A DNA stretch of 64,000 nt from Salinimicrobium profundisediminis (GTDB lineage: Bacteria; Bacteroidota; Bacteroidia; Flavobacteriales; Flavobacteriaceae), in assembly GCF_026241755.1 (NCBI RefSeq), contig NZ_JAPJDA010000005.1, positions 1-64,000 of the forward strand. Direction: 5' to 3'. This document shows positions 6,688-15,518 of this stretch, in pieces. Below the pieces are notes generated by a model. That model did no database searches, was not told the origin of the DNA, and worked only from the letters and a program-made list of their open reading frames with translations. Every line of letters starts with the position of its first letter. The first letter of the stretch is position 1. Both the position numbers and the translations under genes were made by a program.

Positions 6688-8096
6688 TGTCTTCGTTCTA
6701 AACAAACAACATTTTCTACGTGAAACGTTTGTGGAAACATGTCAACCGCCTGTGTTCTTGTTACCTTGTAGTGCTCGTCGAGCAGCGCAAGATCTCTTGC
6801 CTGGGTTGCCGAATTACAACTAACATACACAATTCTTTGTGGCAAGATACCAATTATTTGCGCAACCACATCCTTGTGCATTCCATCTCGTGGAGGATCG
6901 GTAATGAGAACATCGGGTTCTCCATGAGTTTTCACAAATTCACTGGTAAACACCTTTTTCATGTCTCCAACGTAAAATTCGGTATTTGTGATGTTGTTGT
7001 TTCTGGCATTTTGTTTGGCGTCTTCAATAGCTTCGGGTACTGCTTCTACGCCTATAACCTTTTTAGCTTTGGCAGCCACAAATTGGGCAATTGTTCCGGT
7101 ACCGGTGTACAGGTCGTAAACCACTTCATCTCCGGTTAGACCTGCAAAGTCGCGCGTAATTTTATACAGTTCGTAAGCCTGTGCCGAGTTGGTTTGATAA
7201 AAAGATTTTGCATTGATCTTAAACTTCAGGCCTTCCATTTCTTCAAAAATGTGGTCCTGGCCTTTGTAACAAACTACTTCCTGATCATAAATGGTGTCAT
7301 TACCTTTTGAATTGATCACATACTGAAGGCTTGTTATCTCCGGAAATTCTTCAGCAACAAAATTCAGAAGTAATTCCCGTTGTGCTTTATTGTCTTCAAA
7401 GAACTGAAGCAGCACCATGATCTCTCCCGTAGAAGAAGTTCTTATCATCAACGTGCGCAGCATTCCTTTTTGATCTCTTGTATTGAAAAAAGGAATATTA
7501 TTTTTAATGGCAAATTGTTTTATGCCATTCCTGATTCCATTGCTGGGTGCCTGCTGAAGGTGGCACTCCTTAATATCCAGGATCTTGTCCCACATTCCCG
7601 GAATGTGAAAACCAAGTGCATTTCGGTCTTGAATATCTTTGCCGCTCTGAATTTCTTCCTGTGTTAGCCAGCGGCTGTCACTAAAAGAGAACTCCATCTT
7701 ATTGCGGTAAAAATAAATTTCCTTACTTCCCAGAATAGGAGTGACTTCGGGCAATTCAATTTTGCCAAGTCGGGTAAGGTTATTTGTTACTTCTTTTTGC
7801 TTGTAAAACAATTGGTGTTCATAGCCCATGAACTGCCACTTGCAGCCCCCGCAAACGCTAAAATGTATGCAGGGTGGCTCTACCCGTTTATCTGAAAATT
7901 CATGTATTTTGGTTGCTGTACCCTCGTAAAAAGCGCGTTTCTTTTTAGTAGTCTGCACATCTACCACGTCACCGGGCACTGCATTTCCAATAAATATCAC
8001 TTTGCCATCGGGGGCTTTGGCTATACTTTTCCCTTTTGCCCCGGCATCAATGACTTCGAGGTTTTTAAATTCTTTGTTTTTGTTCTTTCTCGCCAT
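6684..8096 (-). CDS. rlmD: 23S rRNA (uracil-C5)-methyltransferase RlmD
   Basis: A 470-aa enzyme of the TrmA/RlmD/RumA family that makes 5-methyluridine in 23S rRNA. It starts MARKNKNKEF and has a TRAM domain (residues about 10-65), then an iron-sulfur cluster set (CIHFSVCGGCKW and a later CHLQ), and the SAM domain with YDLYTGTGTIAQFVA, LITDPPRDGMH, and YVSCNSATQARDL containing the catalytic cysteine. A longer frame to 8159 has an unlike-family leader, and a TATTTTTG box lies just before ATG 8096. It heads an operon with DUF6452 and DUF6048. Confidence 0.92.
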   Translation of the reverse strand: MARKNKNKEFKNLEVIDAGAKGKSIAKAPDGKVIFIGNAVPGDVVDVQTTKKKRAFYEGTATKIHEFSDKRVEPPCIHFSVCGGCKWQFMGYEHQLFYKQKEVTNNLTRLGKIELPEVTPILGSKEIYFYRNKMEFSFSDSRWLTQEEIQSGKDIQDRNALGFHIPGMWDKILDIKECHLQQAPSNGIRNGIKQFAIKNNIPFFNTRDQKGMLRTLMIRTSSTGEIMVLLQFFEDNKAQRELLLNFVAEEFPEITSLQYVINSKGNDTIYDQEVVCYKGQDHIFEEMEGLKFKINAKSFYQTNSAQAYELYKITRDFAGLTGDEVVYDLYTGTGTIAQFVAAKAKKVIGVEAVPEAIEDAKQNARNNNITNTEFYVGDMKKVFTSEFVKTHGEPDVLITDPPRDGMHKDVVAQIIGILPQRIVYVSCNSATQARDLALLDEHYKVTRTQAVDMFPQTFHVENVVCLERRQ

Positions 8097-8100
8097 GTGG

Positions 8101-8108
8101 CAAAAATA
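8101..8108 (-). promoter_or_regulatory. -7 box of rlmD
   Basis: TATTTTTG on the minus strand, separated from ATG 8096 by CCAC only. Transcription from here would start at or within a few nucleotides of the start codon. Confidence 0.6.
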
Positions 8109-8267
8109 GGATAAATGCCAAGAATTATTGGGCGCAGGCCTTAAAAAATCAGGAAACATTTAGTAATTTGCGACTTCTGAATTCAGGATGATTTCTCTCC
8201 TCAAAATACCGTATTTGCTGGTATTTCCGGAAAGTAGGAATTGCTTATTTAGTAATTGAAAACAAAA

Positions 8268-9518
8268 ATGAAAATGAAGATTTCAGAAAAAATTTCTTCC
8301 CAGGAGGCTATTCAACTTGAAGATAAATATGGGGCTCATAATTATCACCCGCTTCCGGTTGTGCTTGAAAAAGGAGAAGGTGTTCACGTTTGGGATGTTG
8401 AAGGTAAGAAATATTACGATTTCCTTTCGGCTTATTCCGCAGTAAACCAGGGGCATTGTCACCCAAGAATTGTGGGAGCCATGACAGAACAGGCTCAAAA
8501 ACTAACCCTTACCTCAAGGGCCTTCCATAATGACATTTTAGGAAGGTATGAGAAGTATGCAACAGAATATTTTGGTTTTGACAAGCTGTTGCCAATGAAT
8601 ACCGGTGCCGAGGCGGTTGAGACTGCAATAAAAATTGCACGAAAATGGGCATATGAGAAAAAAGGAGTAGAGGAGACTGAAGCTCAAATCATTGTTTGTG
8701 AGAATAACTTCCACGGAAGAACTACCACGATCATTTCTTTTTCTAATGATGAAGGTGCCCGAAAGAATTTTGGCCCCTACACCCCGGGATTTGTCAAAAT
8801 ACCATACAACGATACTGAAGCTCTTGAAGAAGCTTTAAAAAATAACAGTAACATTGCCGGATTCCTTGTAGAACCAATTCAGGGAGAAGCCGGGGTATAC
8901 GTACCTTCTGAAGGTTACCTGGCTCGGGCTAAAGAATTGTGCGAGCAACATAATGTGCTTTTTATTGCTGATGAAGTGCAAACGGGAATTGCACGTACCG
9001 GGAAACTTTTGGCAGTAGAGCATGAGAACGTTAAGCCTGATGTATTGATCCTCGGAAAAGCCATTTCTGGCGGGGTATATCCAGTTTCGGCAGTACTAGC
9101 CAATGACGAGGTTATGAACGTTATTAAACCGGGACAACACGGTTCCACTTTTGGCGGAAATCCCGTAGCCTGTGCCGTAGCAATGGCTGCCCTTGATGTG
9201 ATTAAAGATGAAAATCTTGCTGAAAATGCTGAAAAACTCGGGAACCTTTTCCGAAGAAAACTGGATGATTATATTAGAAAGTCCAACATTGTAAACCTGG
9301 TGAGAGGTAAAGGTCTACTAAATGCCATTGTGATCAATGATTCTGAAGATAGCTCTACAGCCTGGGATATTTGCATGAAACTGAAGGAAAACGGACTTCT
9401 GGCTAAACCAACTCACGGCAATATCATACGATTTGCACCACCGTTGGTGATGAACGAAGAACAACTTATGGATTGTGTAGGTATTATAACTAAAACACTT
9501 CAGGAATTCGAAAAGTAA
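8268..9518 (+). CDS. rocD: Ornithine aminotransferase
   Basis: A 416-aa class III PLP-dependent transaminase converting ornithine and 2-oxoglutarate to glutamate semialdehyde and glutamate. Family marks: [20 protein letters not shown] at the front, [17 protein letters not shown], the substrate loop [46 protein letters not shown], and the PLP lysine in LGKAISGG (about K264). ATG 8268 is the first ATG of the frame; the frame also has a TTG at 8256. Gene stands alone between rlmD (divergent) and a strong terminator. Likely role: arginine/ornithine breakdown to proline or glutamate. Confidence 0.95.
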   Translation: MKMKISEKISSQEAIQLEDKYGAHNYHPLPVVLEKGEGVHVWDVEGKKYYDFLSAYSAVNQGHCHPRIVGAMTEQAQKLTLTSRAFHNDILGRYEKYATEYFGFDKLLPMNTGAEAVETAIKIARKWAYEKKGVEETEAQIIVCENNFHGRTTTIISFSNDEGARKNFGPYTPGFVKIPYNDTEALEEALKNNSNIAGFLVEPIQGEAGVYVPSEGYLARAKELCEQHNVLFIADEVQTGIARTGKLLAVEHENVKPDVLILGKAISGGVYPVSAVLANDEVMNVIKPGQHGSTFGGNPVACAVAMAALDVIKDENLAENAEKLGNLFRRKLDDYIRKSNIVNLVRGKGLLNAIVINDSEDSSTAWDICMKLKENGLLAKPTHGNIIRFAPPLVMNEEQLMDCVGIITKTLQEFEK

Positions 9519-9536
9519 TTTAGGAAGTGAATAAAA

Positions 9537-9579
9537 AAGGAGGGCGAAAAATGACATTTTTCGCCCTCCTTTTTTTTCA
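9537..9579. terminator. Strong bidirectional terminator after rocD
   Basis: A 17-bp perfect stem: AAGGAGGGCGAAAAATG and CATTTTTCGCCCTCCTT with a single A loop, followed by a run of T (and preceded by a run of A for the opposite strand). The top of the stem is the AAAATGACATTTT palindrome found repeatedly in this window. It separates rocD from the convergent CCC-motif gene. Confidence 0.9.
9548..9560. repeat. AAAATGNCATTTT palindrome (1 of 9)
   Basis: AAAATGACATTTT at the top of the rocD terminator stem. The other exact copies are at 10719-10731, 15418-15430, 20344-20356, 21701-21713, 26348-26360, 32141-32153, 48428-48440 and 53666-53678. See the finding on this motif. Confidence 0.85.
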
Positions 9580-9640
9580 AAGTTCAAAGTTCCAGGTTCA
9601 GGTTTCTGAACACTGAGCACCGAATATTGATCACTTAAAA

Positions 9641-9967
9641 CTACTGGTTTTGGTAAACTTCCATAGATTCCATGACCATTTCCTGCATCCCATCCCATCC
9701 GTAGATAGCCACAAGTACAATATTTAGAAGCAGGTACAGTCCCGAAAGTATAACTCCTATAATAGCAAGAATTCTTCCGGTTTTTACATTGTTATAACCT
9801 TCGTAAATATCCGGTTGAGCCATGTAGGTTTGTTTAGCAGTCTTTGCCAATACCAGGGCTACAATCCCAAAGATAAGGCCGAGGATCCCATAGCAGCAGC
9901 AAGTTACGATAGAAAGGATTCCGAAAACCAGGATAAGTGTTGAATTTGGTAAAGTTTGTTTTTCCAT
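9641..9967 (-). CDS. CCC-motif membrane protein
   Basis: A 108-aa protein with two long hydrophobic segments (residues about 10-40 and 65-90). The first contains SIVTCCCYGILGL, the three-cysteine motif that gives this flavobacterial family its name, followed by GLIFGIVALVLA. The tail after the second segment is short and acidic (GMQEMVMESMEVYQNQ). It follows the DUF2752 gene by 12 nt and is probably in one operon with it and the T9SS cargo gene. Function unknown. Confidence 0.8.
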   Translation of the reverse strand: MEKQTLPNSTLILVFGILSIVTCCCYGILGLIFGIVALVLAKTAKQTYMAQPDIYEGYNNVKTGRILAIIGVILSGLYLLLNIVLVAIYGWDGMQEMVMESMEVYQNQ

Positions 9968-9979
9968 AATTATTATTGG

Positions 9980-10264
9980 TTAGTTGATCAAAAAACTCAT
10001 TTTATAAATATAAGCACCTATTATCACGGCGGCACTCACTACAATAAGGCCGGCTTTAATATACCAGTCACCTTTAAACTTGTAGAATAAGTTGGTGACA
10101 AGAAAAAGTAACAGGATGAGGATAGGGTAAATTGCGGGAAACATCTTAAAAGCAGCGCTAAATTCTCCCTGAAGTACCAGTACCAGTGCCCGCTGTGCAC
10201 CGCAACCCAGGCAATCTATGCCAAACAACTGTTTGTTCAAACAAGGGAGCATGAATTCTTCCAT
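9980..10264 (-). CDS. DUF2752 family membrane protein
   Basis: A 94-aa inner-membrane protein. The N-terminal CLNKQLFGIDCLGCGAQRA matches the DUF2752 signature (C-x-GCG-x-x-RA), followed by two hydrophobic segments (IYPILILLLFLVTNLFY and AGLIVVSAAVIIGAYIY). ATG 10264 is used; an in-frame TTG lies at 10273. It begins right after the stop of the T9SS cargo gene and precedes the CCC-motif gene; DUF2752 and CCC-motif genes are commonly neighbours in flavobacteria. Function unknown. Confidence 0.82.
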   Translation of the reverse strand: MEEFMLPCLNKQLFGIDCLGCGAQRALVLVLQGEFSAAFKMFPAIYPILILLLFLVTNLFYKFKGDWYIKAGLIVVSAAVIIGAYIYKMSFLIN

Positions 10265-10269
10265 ATAGG

Positions 10270-12105
10270 TCAATGGTTATAAACTGATATTTTTTTAACG
10301 GTTTTGCGATTATTCATATCAATTACCTTTACAATATAAACGCCGTTTCCCCACGGCCGGGTTGAAATCTCTACAGACCTTCGGTTGTCAAAGTTACTGC
10401 GGTACCACATTTTTTTCCCCTGCAGGTCAAAAATTTCTACAGCCTTTATCGGGAAAAGATCGTTGCTTATTATTTGCAGTGCTCCCAGGCGGTTATTTTG
10501 ATGAATGCTGAATTTTAAATACGCCTCTTCCTCAAAAATCACCTGTGGCAGGTCTTCTTTAGCTACTTTTTCAGCAAAAGCAAGCTTGTAACGCCCGTGA
10601 TAAATTCCCGGTTGCAGCTCTAAAGTTAAGGGTTCTTTTTTAATAGAAAAATATTCATCTGTAAGAGTATCTAGAATAAAAAGTTCATGAATTGCGGCAT
10701 TTTCAATAATTCCCTGTGAAAATGTCATTTTTTGATGCCCGGTTTCAACTTTTACAAACAGCGGGATTTCTTCAGAAATATCAAAAGGGCGTACATCAAT
10801 TATATAGCTTTCTTCACCCTGGAGCCAGCCCACATCGGTAGGCGCAAGTTCAAAAGCCCCGGCATCCATACCTGCGTCTATTTTTGGTGTTGCAGCGGGC
10901 CAAAAGGCCAGGCTCAGGCTTCTTTCGTAAAGGTCGTTCACAGTAACCTTAAGTTGTACCCGGGCAAGGCTGTTCTTTTCAGAAGTGTGTTGGTGATCTT
11001 TCTTAACTGCTTCGGGTGCCGGGGTATTTGTTCCCAATGCATTTTTTGATGGTGTTCTGTGAGAATTTTTAAAAGTGATGTTGCCTGCCTGGGCACCCTT
11101 TACCATAAAGCCCTGGCTTACAGGCAGGAATTTCTTTTGAGAAGGTTTGCCTGTGCTGCCGTCTTCCACATTTTTTACCGTTTTGAAAACCGGCGGTTCA
11201 TAAATTCCGTCAGTGCAGGGATCTACCGGACTAAAAACTCCGTAGCCGCCCATATAATCTTCGAGATTATGTGAGGAACCATTCTCTTTAGAATCCCAAA
11301 AGTAGGCGACACCGGTAGTAATATTTTGGCGTTGGATGCTTCCGTAGCAATTTGTGCTCAAAGTGCCGCTGCCAGAATTTTCGAGCAGGAAAAGACTCAG
11401 GTTGAAAGTTGATGGGTATGGATTACCTACCAGCACAAAAGCATCTGGCGTTACCGGGATGTCTAAAGTGCCGGAGACCGGTTTTCCACGAAAGTCGTAC
11501 CGCTGTGAATTTCCCGGGTTATTTGCTCTTCCGTTAACAACCACCAAATCTTTTCCCTCTGTGCCCTTCATGGTAAAACCATAACCGGGCGGGATTACCG
11601 TGTTGCCGCCAACAAATTTCCAGCTGGAGTACCCGTTGCCCTGGTAGGTGTAGATCCAGCGGGTAGAGATAGCGAGCGGGTTTGCGGTGCCGTTTGGGAC
11701 AGTGGTGAGTTGGGGTTGCCGGCTTACAATGGTTGAAACGGGAACCTGTAAAAGTGAGATGCCAAAAAGGCCATTTTCGGGAGATATTATGGGAGAACTC
11801 CAGTAATTATAGTCGTAAGCATTGGTGGTTCCTTCAGCAAAAACTGAGATGCTCCCGGTTCCGGAATTTTCTTTGTTTTGTTGCTCTCCCTGTAGTAATT
11901 CGGCATTATCTCGCAGGTATAGTGAAGCTTCATTTACTGCGGAAGGGTTTTTAACTAACCTGATATCATTTTCAATAAACAGGAAAGATTTTTCTACATA
12001 AACGTAATTTCTGTTTTGTCCATTGCCTGAAGGAGCGATGTTCAACTGGCCGAAAATTGGGTGAAAAGCAAATAAAAATGCCGTAACCAGTAGAAATCTT
12101 CTCAT
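10270..12105 (-). CDS. Secreted protein with T9SS type A sorting domain
   Basis: A 611-aa protein with a signal peptide (MRRFLLVTAFLFAFHPIFG, then QLNIAP) and a C-terminal type A sorting domain: about residues 530-611, with KAVEIFDLQGKKMWY and NGVYIVKVIDMNNRKTVKKI followed by a short basic end. It should pass the inner membrane by Sec and the outer membrane by the type IX system, whose regulator PorX is also encoded in this window. The body has FVLVGNPYPSTFN and GFMVKG segments typical of large flavobacterial surface proteins. No enzyme domain seen. Codon 10719-10731 region carries one AAAATGNCATTTT site. Confidence 0.85.
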   Translation of the reverse strand: MRRFLLVTAFLFAFHPIFGQLNIAPSGNGQNRNYVYVEKSFLFIENDIRLVKNPSAVNEASLYLRDNAELLQGEQQNKENSGTGSISVFAEGTTNAYDYNYWSSPIISPENGLFGISLLQVPVSTIVSRQPQLTTVPNGTANPLAISTRWIYTYQGNGYSSWKFVGGNTVIPPGYGFTMKGTEGKDLVVVNGRANNPGNSQRYDFRGKPVSGTLDIPVTPDAFVLVGNPYPSTFNLSLFLLENSGSGTLSTNCYGSIQRQNITTGVAYFWDSKENGSSHNLEDYMGGYGVFSPVDPCTDGIYEPPVFKTVKNVEDGSTGKPSQKKFLPVSQGFMVKGAQAGNITFKNSHRTPSKNALGTNTPAPEAVKKDHQHTSEKNSLARVQLKVTVNDLYERSLSLAFWPAATPKIDAGMDAGAFELAPTDVGWLQGEESYIIDVRPFDISEEIPLFVKVETGHQKMTFSQGIIENAAIHELFILDTLTDEYFSIKKEPLTLELQPGIYHGRYKLAFAEKVAKEDLPQVIFEEEAYLKFSIHQNNRLGALQIISNDLFPIKAVEIFDLQGKKMWYRSNFDNRRSVEISTRPWGNGVYIVKVIDMNNRKTVKKISVYNH

Positions 12106-12181
12106 TTTCCCGAAATTTGTAGCTTTGACGATTCAAGTTACTACTCTTTTTTGATTTTAATCAACTGGCAAACAAATAATT

Positions 12182-12400
12182 ATGAAAAAGCCTTCTTCTC
12201 AGTTTATCAATTCCGCGGTCATAATAATAGGTGGCGTGCTTCTCATTTTTGAAATTTCGGGAGAAGAGAGAAATGTATATGTGATGATTATTGGGCTGGT
12301 GATGTTGATGTTTGGGCTATATAGAGCTACCAATTATTGGGTTGAGACTAAAGACGACCATAAAAAAGATGAAGAAGGTGAAAATAATAATTCTCTTTAG
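12182..12400 (+). CDS. Small membrane protein
   Basis: A 72-aa protein with two hydrophobic segments (SAVIIIGGVLLIFEI and YVMIIGLVMLMFGLYRA) and a charged tail rich in K, D, E and N. I do not recognise the family. Its stop TAG (12398-12400) lies 2 nt before the ATG of the Smr gene, so the two are probably cotranscribed. Confidence 0.7.
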   Translation: MKKPSSQFINSAVIIIGGVLLIFEISGEERNVYVMIIGLVMLMFGLYRATNYWVETKDDHKKDEEGENNNSL

Positions 12401-12402
12401 TG

Positions 12403-12951
12403 ATGCTGAAACCGGGAGATAAAGTAGCTGTACTTGACGAAGATTTGGAAGGTAGGGTTCTTTCAATTACCGGCGCTGATGTGGACATAGAAACTTCTGA
12501 AGGTTTTCTATTGTCTTTTAATGTTCGGGATTTAGTTAAAGTTGAAGATGTATTACCCGATATGCTTCCTCCAGAAGTTGAAAGTTTTTCAGAAGTCATC
12601 AGGGAAAAAGAATCTTCAAAAAAGCGTAGATCTTCAAGAGTGAAACCAAAAGAGCGAAATCAGCCGCCCATGGAGGTTGACCTTCACATTGGCAAACTCG
12701 TGCCTAAGACCGGCGGACTCTCAAATTATGAAATCCTCAACATTCAAATGGATACTGCCCGGCGGCAACTCGAATTTGCCATAAGTAAACGCATCCAAAA
12801 AATTGTATTTATTCATGGAGTAGGAGAGGGCGTATTAAGAGCTGAACTCGAAACCCTCTTTCACAGGTATGATAACATCAAATTTTATGATGCCGATTAT
12901 CAAAAGTATGGGCTGGGAGCTACCGAAGTTTATATTTTTCAGAATTACTGA
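12403..12951 (+). CDS. Smr domain protein (MutS2 C-terminal-like)
   Basis: A 182-aa protein with an N-terminal SH3-like/KOW part (KPGDKVAVLDEDLEGRV), a basic linker (KKRRSSRVKPKER) and a C-terminal Smr domain: VDLHIGKL, then IQKIVFIHGVGEGVLRAEL, which carries the LDxH-like and HGxGxG motifs. Smr domains bind or cut nucleic acid, often mRNA on stalled ribosomes or branched DNA; which applies here is unknown. ATG 12403 is preferred over GTG 12400. The 3' end overlaps by 7 nt the convergent lipoprotein gene. Confidence 0.85.
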   Translation: MLKPGDKVAVLDEDLEGRVLSITGADVDIETSEGFLLSFNVRDLVKVEDVLPDMLPPEVESFSEVIREKESSKKRRSSRVKPKERNQPPMEVDLHIGKLVPKTGGLSNYEILNIQMDTARRQLEFAISKRIQKIVFIHGVGEGVLRAELETLFHRYDNIKFYDADYQKYGLGATEVYIFQNY

Positions 12952-13898
12952 TCTTCTCCTTCCTCTTCGCCGTTCTCATCTTCACCGTTTGTAGGCTGAA
13001 TTGTGATATTTTGTGAAGGTGAGGTGATTACGCCCAATTCATAGTTCTCAAGGCGAATTTGTTCCCCGTCTCCTCCCTGGTTAACCAGTGTCAGGTTATT
13101 AACAGTAAGGAGGTATCTATAGCTTCTTGAAATAGTATTTTCTCTCGAACCTTCAACTTCAAAAGAATCTATGATATCAGGGTTTAAATAATAAGGCAGC
13201 CCATCCTCATCCTGGTCATCGGCGGGATTCAAATTTAGGTTCCAGTCTTCATTCCTGGTAGGTACACCGTCGTTATCATCATCGGCATCGAGATAGTCAT
13301 GGATCCCGTCATTGTCGGAATCTGGATAGGAGTTCACTGAATTTTCAGCTTCTACCTGTCTTTCAATTCGGGTAAGGATGTTATCCCCATCATCATCAAT
13401 ATCGAGGTAATTGGGAATTCCGTCTCCGTCGGTATCTAAATTAGAATCCATTCCTTCACTGGCTGAAGGTATACCATCTCCATCATGATCGGTCGCATTG
13501 GCAATAGTAGAAGTGATGATGACCTCACCTCCCGTGGTACTTTTAAATTCCCGCACCACTTTTGGGGAAACGGGCGGAATTTCATTACAAAAATAGCTGC
13601 CGGTTACTTCCCCGTCAAAAACCCGATACACAATTTCATTAGTGGTGCCGTTCAAAGCAATGCTGAGGCGGCCTTCTTCCGAAAGGAAAAGCTTTTCGGT
13701 TTCAGTATCGAGGTTAAAACGAAACGCAATTGCCTCATTTACATCGGTATTGTTGATTTTATACAATACCTGTGACTGGTTATCTCCACACCAGCTAAGG
13801 TCGGGGTCTTCAAAATTAAAATCGGTCACAATAATTTCCCCGTCATTGCATGCGGTAAGCAGCGCGGCTGCAAAAAATAAACTAAACACTTTTTTCAT
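12945..13898 (-). CDS. Lipoprotein with calcium-binding (thrombospondin type 3-like) repeats
   Basis: A 317-aa lipoprotein: MKKVFSLFFAAALLTACNDG is a signal peptide with lipobox LTAC. A beta-rich N-terminal domain with two more cysteines is followed, at about residues 140-225, by several aspartate-rich loops: DHDGDGIPS, DTDGDGIPNYLDIDDDGD, DSDNDGIHDYLDADDDNDG, DQDEDGLPYYL. These are the TSP3-type Ca-binding units often seen in Bacteroidota surface proteins. The end is very acidic. The longer frame to 13949 is rejected because it masks the signal peptide. It converges on the Smr gene and runs divergently from the cysteine desulfurase gene. Confidence 0.85.
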   Translation of the reverse strand: MKKVFSLFFAAALLTACNDGEIIVTDFNFEDPDLSWCGDNQSQVLYKINNTDVNEAIAFRFNLDTETEKLFLSEEGRLSIALNGTTNEIVYRVFDGEVTGSYFCNEIPPVSPKVVREFKSTTGGEVIITSTIANATDHDGDGIPSASEGMDSNLDTDGDGIPNYLDIDDDGDNILTRIERQVEAENSVNSYPDSDNDGIHDYLDADDDNDGVPTRNEDWNLNLNPADDQDEDGLPYYLNPDIIDSFEVEGSRENTISRSYRYLLTVNNLTLVNQGGDGEQIRLENYELGVITSPSQNITIQPTNGEDENGEEEGEDQ

Positions 13899-13971
13899 AA
13901 GACGGGTTTTCGGCAAAATTAAAAGTAATATATAATTTAACCGAGACAAGCTTAAATTATTTTAAATCTGT

Positions 13972-13979
13972 TATTTTTG
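13972..13979 (+). promoter_or_regulatory. -7 box of the cysteine desulfurase gene
   Basis: TATTTTTG fits TAnnTTTG and is 6 nt from the ATG at 13986 (TAGACC between), so the transcript would be nearly leaderless. Confidence 0.6.
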
Positions 13980-13985
13980 TAGACC

Positions 13986-15134
13986 ATGAAAAAAGTCTAC
14001 TTTGATAATGCCGCAACTACGCAGATTCGCGAAGAAGTGGTAGAGCGAATGGCCCAGGTAATGCGTGATGTATATGGAAATCCTTCCTCAACTCACACCT
14101 TTGGCCGCAGTGCAAAAACTCTAATAGAACAGGCTCGCAAAACAGTGGCAAAGATCCTCAATGTTGCGGCCTCAGAAATTATTTTCACCTCGGGCGGTAC
14201 AGAAGCCGATAATCTTATTCTCAATTCGGCCGTTCGGGACCTGGGCGTAAAGCGCATCATTACTTCAAAAATTGAACACCATGCCGTGCTTCATACCATT
14301 GATAAGCTTCACGATGTTTTTGGGACCGAAATTATTTACGTGAACCTTGATGACTGCGGAAGAGTTGATCTAAAGCACCTGGAAGAAATCCTGAAATCTT
14401 CAGATGAAAAGACCCTGGTGAGCCTAATGCATGTGAATAATGAAGTAGGTAATTTACTGGACATTGCAAAAGTAGGGGAGTTATGTAGTGCTCACAATGC
14501 TTTGTTTCATTCAGATACCGTGCAGTCCATTGGGCATTACGAACTTGACCTTTCTCAGGTGAAAGTTGACTTTACCGCTGTAAGTGCCCATAAATTCCAC
14601 GGACCCAAAGGTGTTGGTTTTGCTTATATCCGAAAAAACAGCGGTTTGCAGCCACTTATTTTTGGAGGCGAGCAGGAGCGGGGATTTCGCGCCGGGACCG
14701 AAGCCGTCCATAATATTGTAGGGCTGGAGGAAGCATTGAAGTTAGCTTACCAAAATTTACACGAAGAGAGGGAATATATCACCTCTCTAAAAAGGCATTT
14801 TACAGACCTCTTAAAAAAGGAAATTCCCGGAGTAAAATTCAACGGCGACTGCGGTGACTTTGAGAATAGTACTTATACGCTTATCAACGTATGCCTGCCC
14901 ATGTCTCAGGAAAAAGCGCTAATGCTGTTGTTCCAGCTGGACCTTCACGGGATTGCGTGCTCTAAAGGTAGTGCCTGCCAAAGCGGAAGCGATAAGGGAA
15001 GCCACGTGCTAAACGCCTTTTTGCCTGCCGAAGATCTGAAAAAGCCTTCTTTGCGGTTTTCTTTTTCCAGGTACAATACTAAAGAAGACATTGAATACGT
15101 GGTAAATGTGCTGAAAGAATTCCTGGAAAAATAG
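13986..15134 (+). CDS. Cysteine desulfurase family protein (NifS/IscS-like)
   Basis: A 382-aa PLP enzyme that removes sulfur from cysteine for iron-sulfur clusters or tRNA thiolation. Seen: YFDNAATTQ at the start, GNPSSTHTFGR, TSGGTEADNL, the PLP lysine in SAHKFHGPKGVG (K203), RAGTEAVHNIVG, and the catalytic cysteine loop CSKGSACQSGS (C325 and C331; C331 aligns with the IscS active cysteine). It is a class I (IscS/NifS-like) desulfurase and not SufS. It stands alone, with no iscU, suf or tRNA-thiolation gene next to it, so its sulfur acceptor is not clear. Confidence 0.9.
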   Translation: MKKVYFDNAATTQIREEVVERMAQVMRDVYGNPSSTHTFGRSAKTLIEQARKTVAKILNVAASEIIFTSGGTEADNLILNSAVRDLGVKRIITSKIEHHAVLHTIDKLHDVFGTEIIYVNLDDCGRVDLKHLEEILKSSDEKTLVSLMHVNNEVGNLLDIAKVGELCSAHNALFHSDTVQSIGHYELDLSQVKVDFTAVSAHKFHGPKGVGFAYIRKNSGLQPLIFGGEQERGFRAGTEAVHNIVGLEEALKLAYQNLHEEREYITSLKRHFTDLLKKEIPGVKFNGDCGDFENSTYTLINVCLPMSQEKALMLLFQLDLHGIACSKGSACQSGSDKGSHVLNAFLPAEDLKKPSLRFSFSRYNTKEDIEYVVNVLKEFLEK

Positions 15135-15518
15135 GAAGAGAATATTTATCCAACTTTCATTTTTAGGGTTTCATATAGGGCCGACAATTCGGAAATTATC
15201 GACACTAGCCCTAATTTTTGAGACTTTTCGCTTCAGAAATAACATTTACAACTCTTCTTTTTAGCAGGATTAAATTCGCACTGATATTAGTTGCGCTAAA
15301 ATTTCCTGCTGAAAGTTGTGCTACTTCTGGGGGATAATTATTTGCACCTGATTCTTCCATTCACTTTCACAACTTTGGATTGAAAAAAGTTCTTTTCAGA
15401 ATTTTAAAGGAACTTAAAAAATGACATTTTTGGAACCAACAGGTCTAACCGTTAGCTTTGAATTTCTGCTAAAGGCCGCTAATGCAGGAAAAGCTGGATA
15501 AATACTTCAGCTGAAAAC
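15135..15518. other. 384-bp intergenic stretch without a clear gene
   Basis: Between the convergent desulfurase and M23 peptidase genes. It contains an inverted pair AGCAGGA (15261-15267) and TCCTGCT (15303-15309), an AAAATGACATTTT palindrome (15418-15430), and a 26-codon ORF (15421-15501, starts MTFLEPTGL) that begins inside the palindrome. I see no RNA gene and no clear rho-independent terminator. It may be decayed coding sequence. Confidence 0.5.

Noticed and set aside
6684-6720. Frameshift between rlmD and the following gene
   Set aside because: The ATGA overlap is normal translational coupling; both products have complete family ends.
12945-12951. Truncated Smr gene because of overlap with the lipoprotein gene
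   Set aside because: The Smr domain is complete (HGVGEG and final beta strand VYIFQNY); a 7-nt convergent overlap is common.
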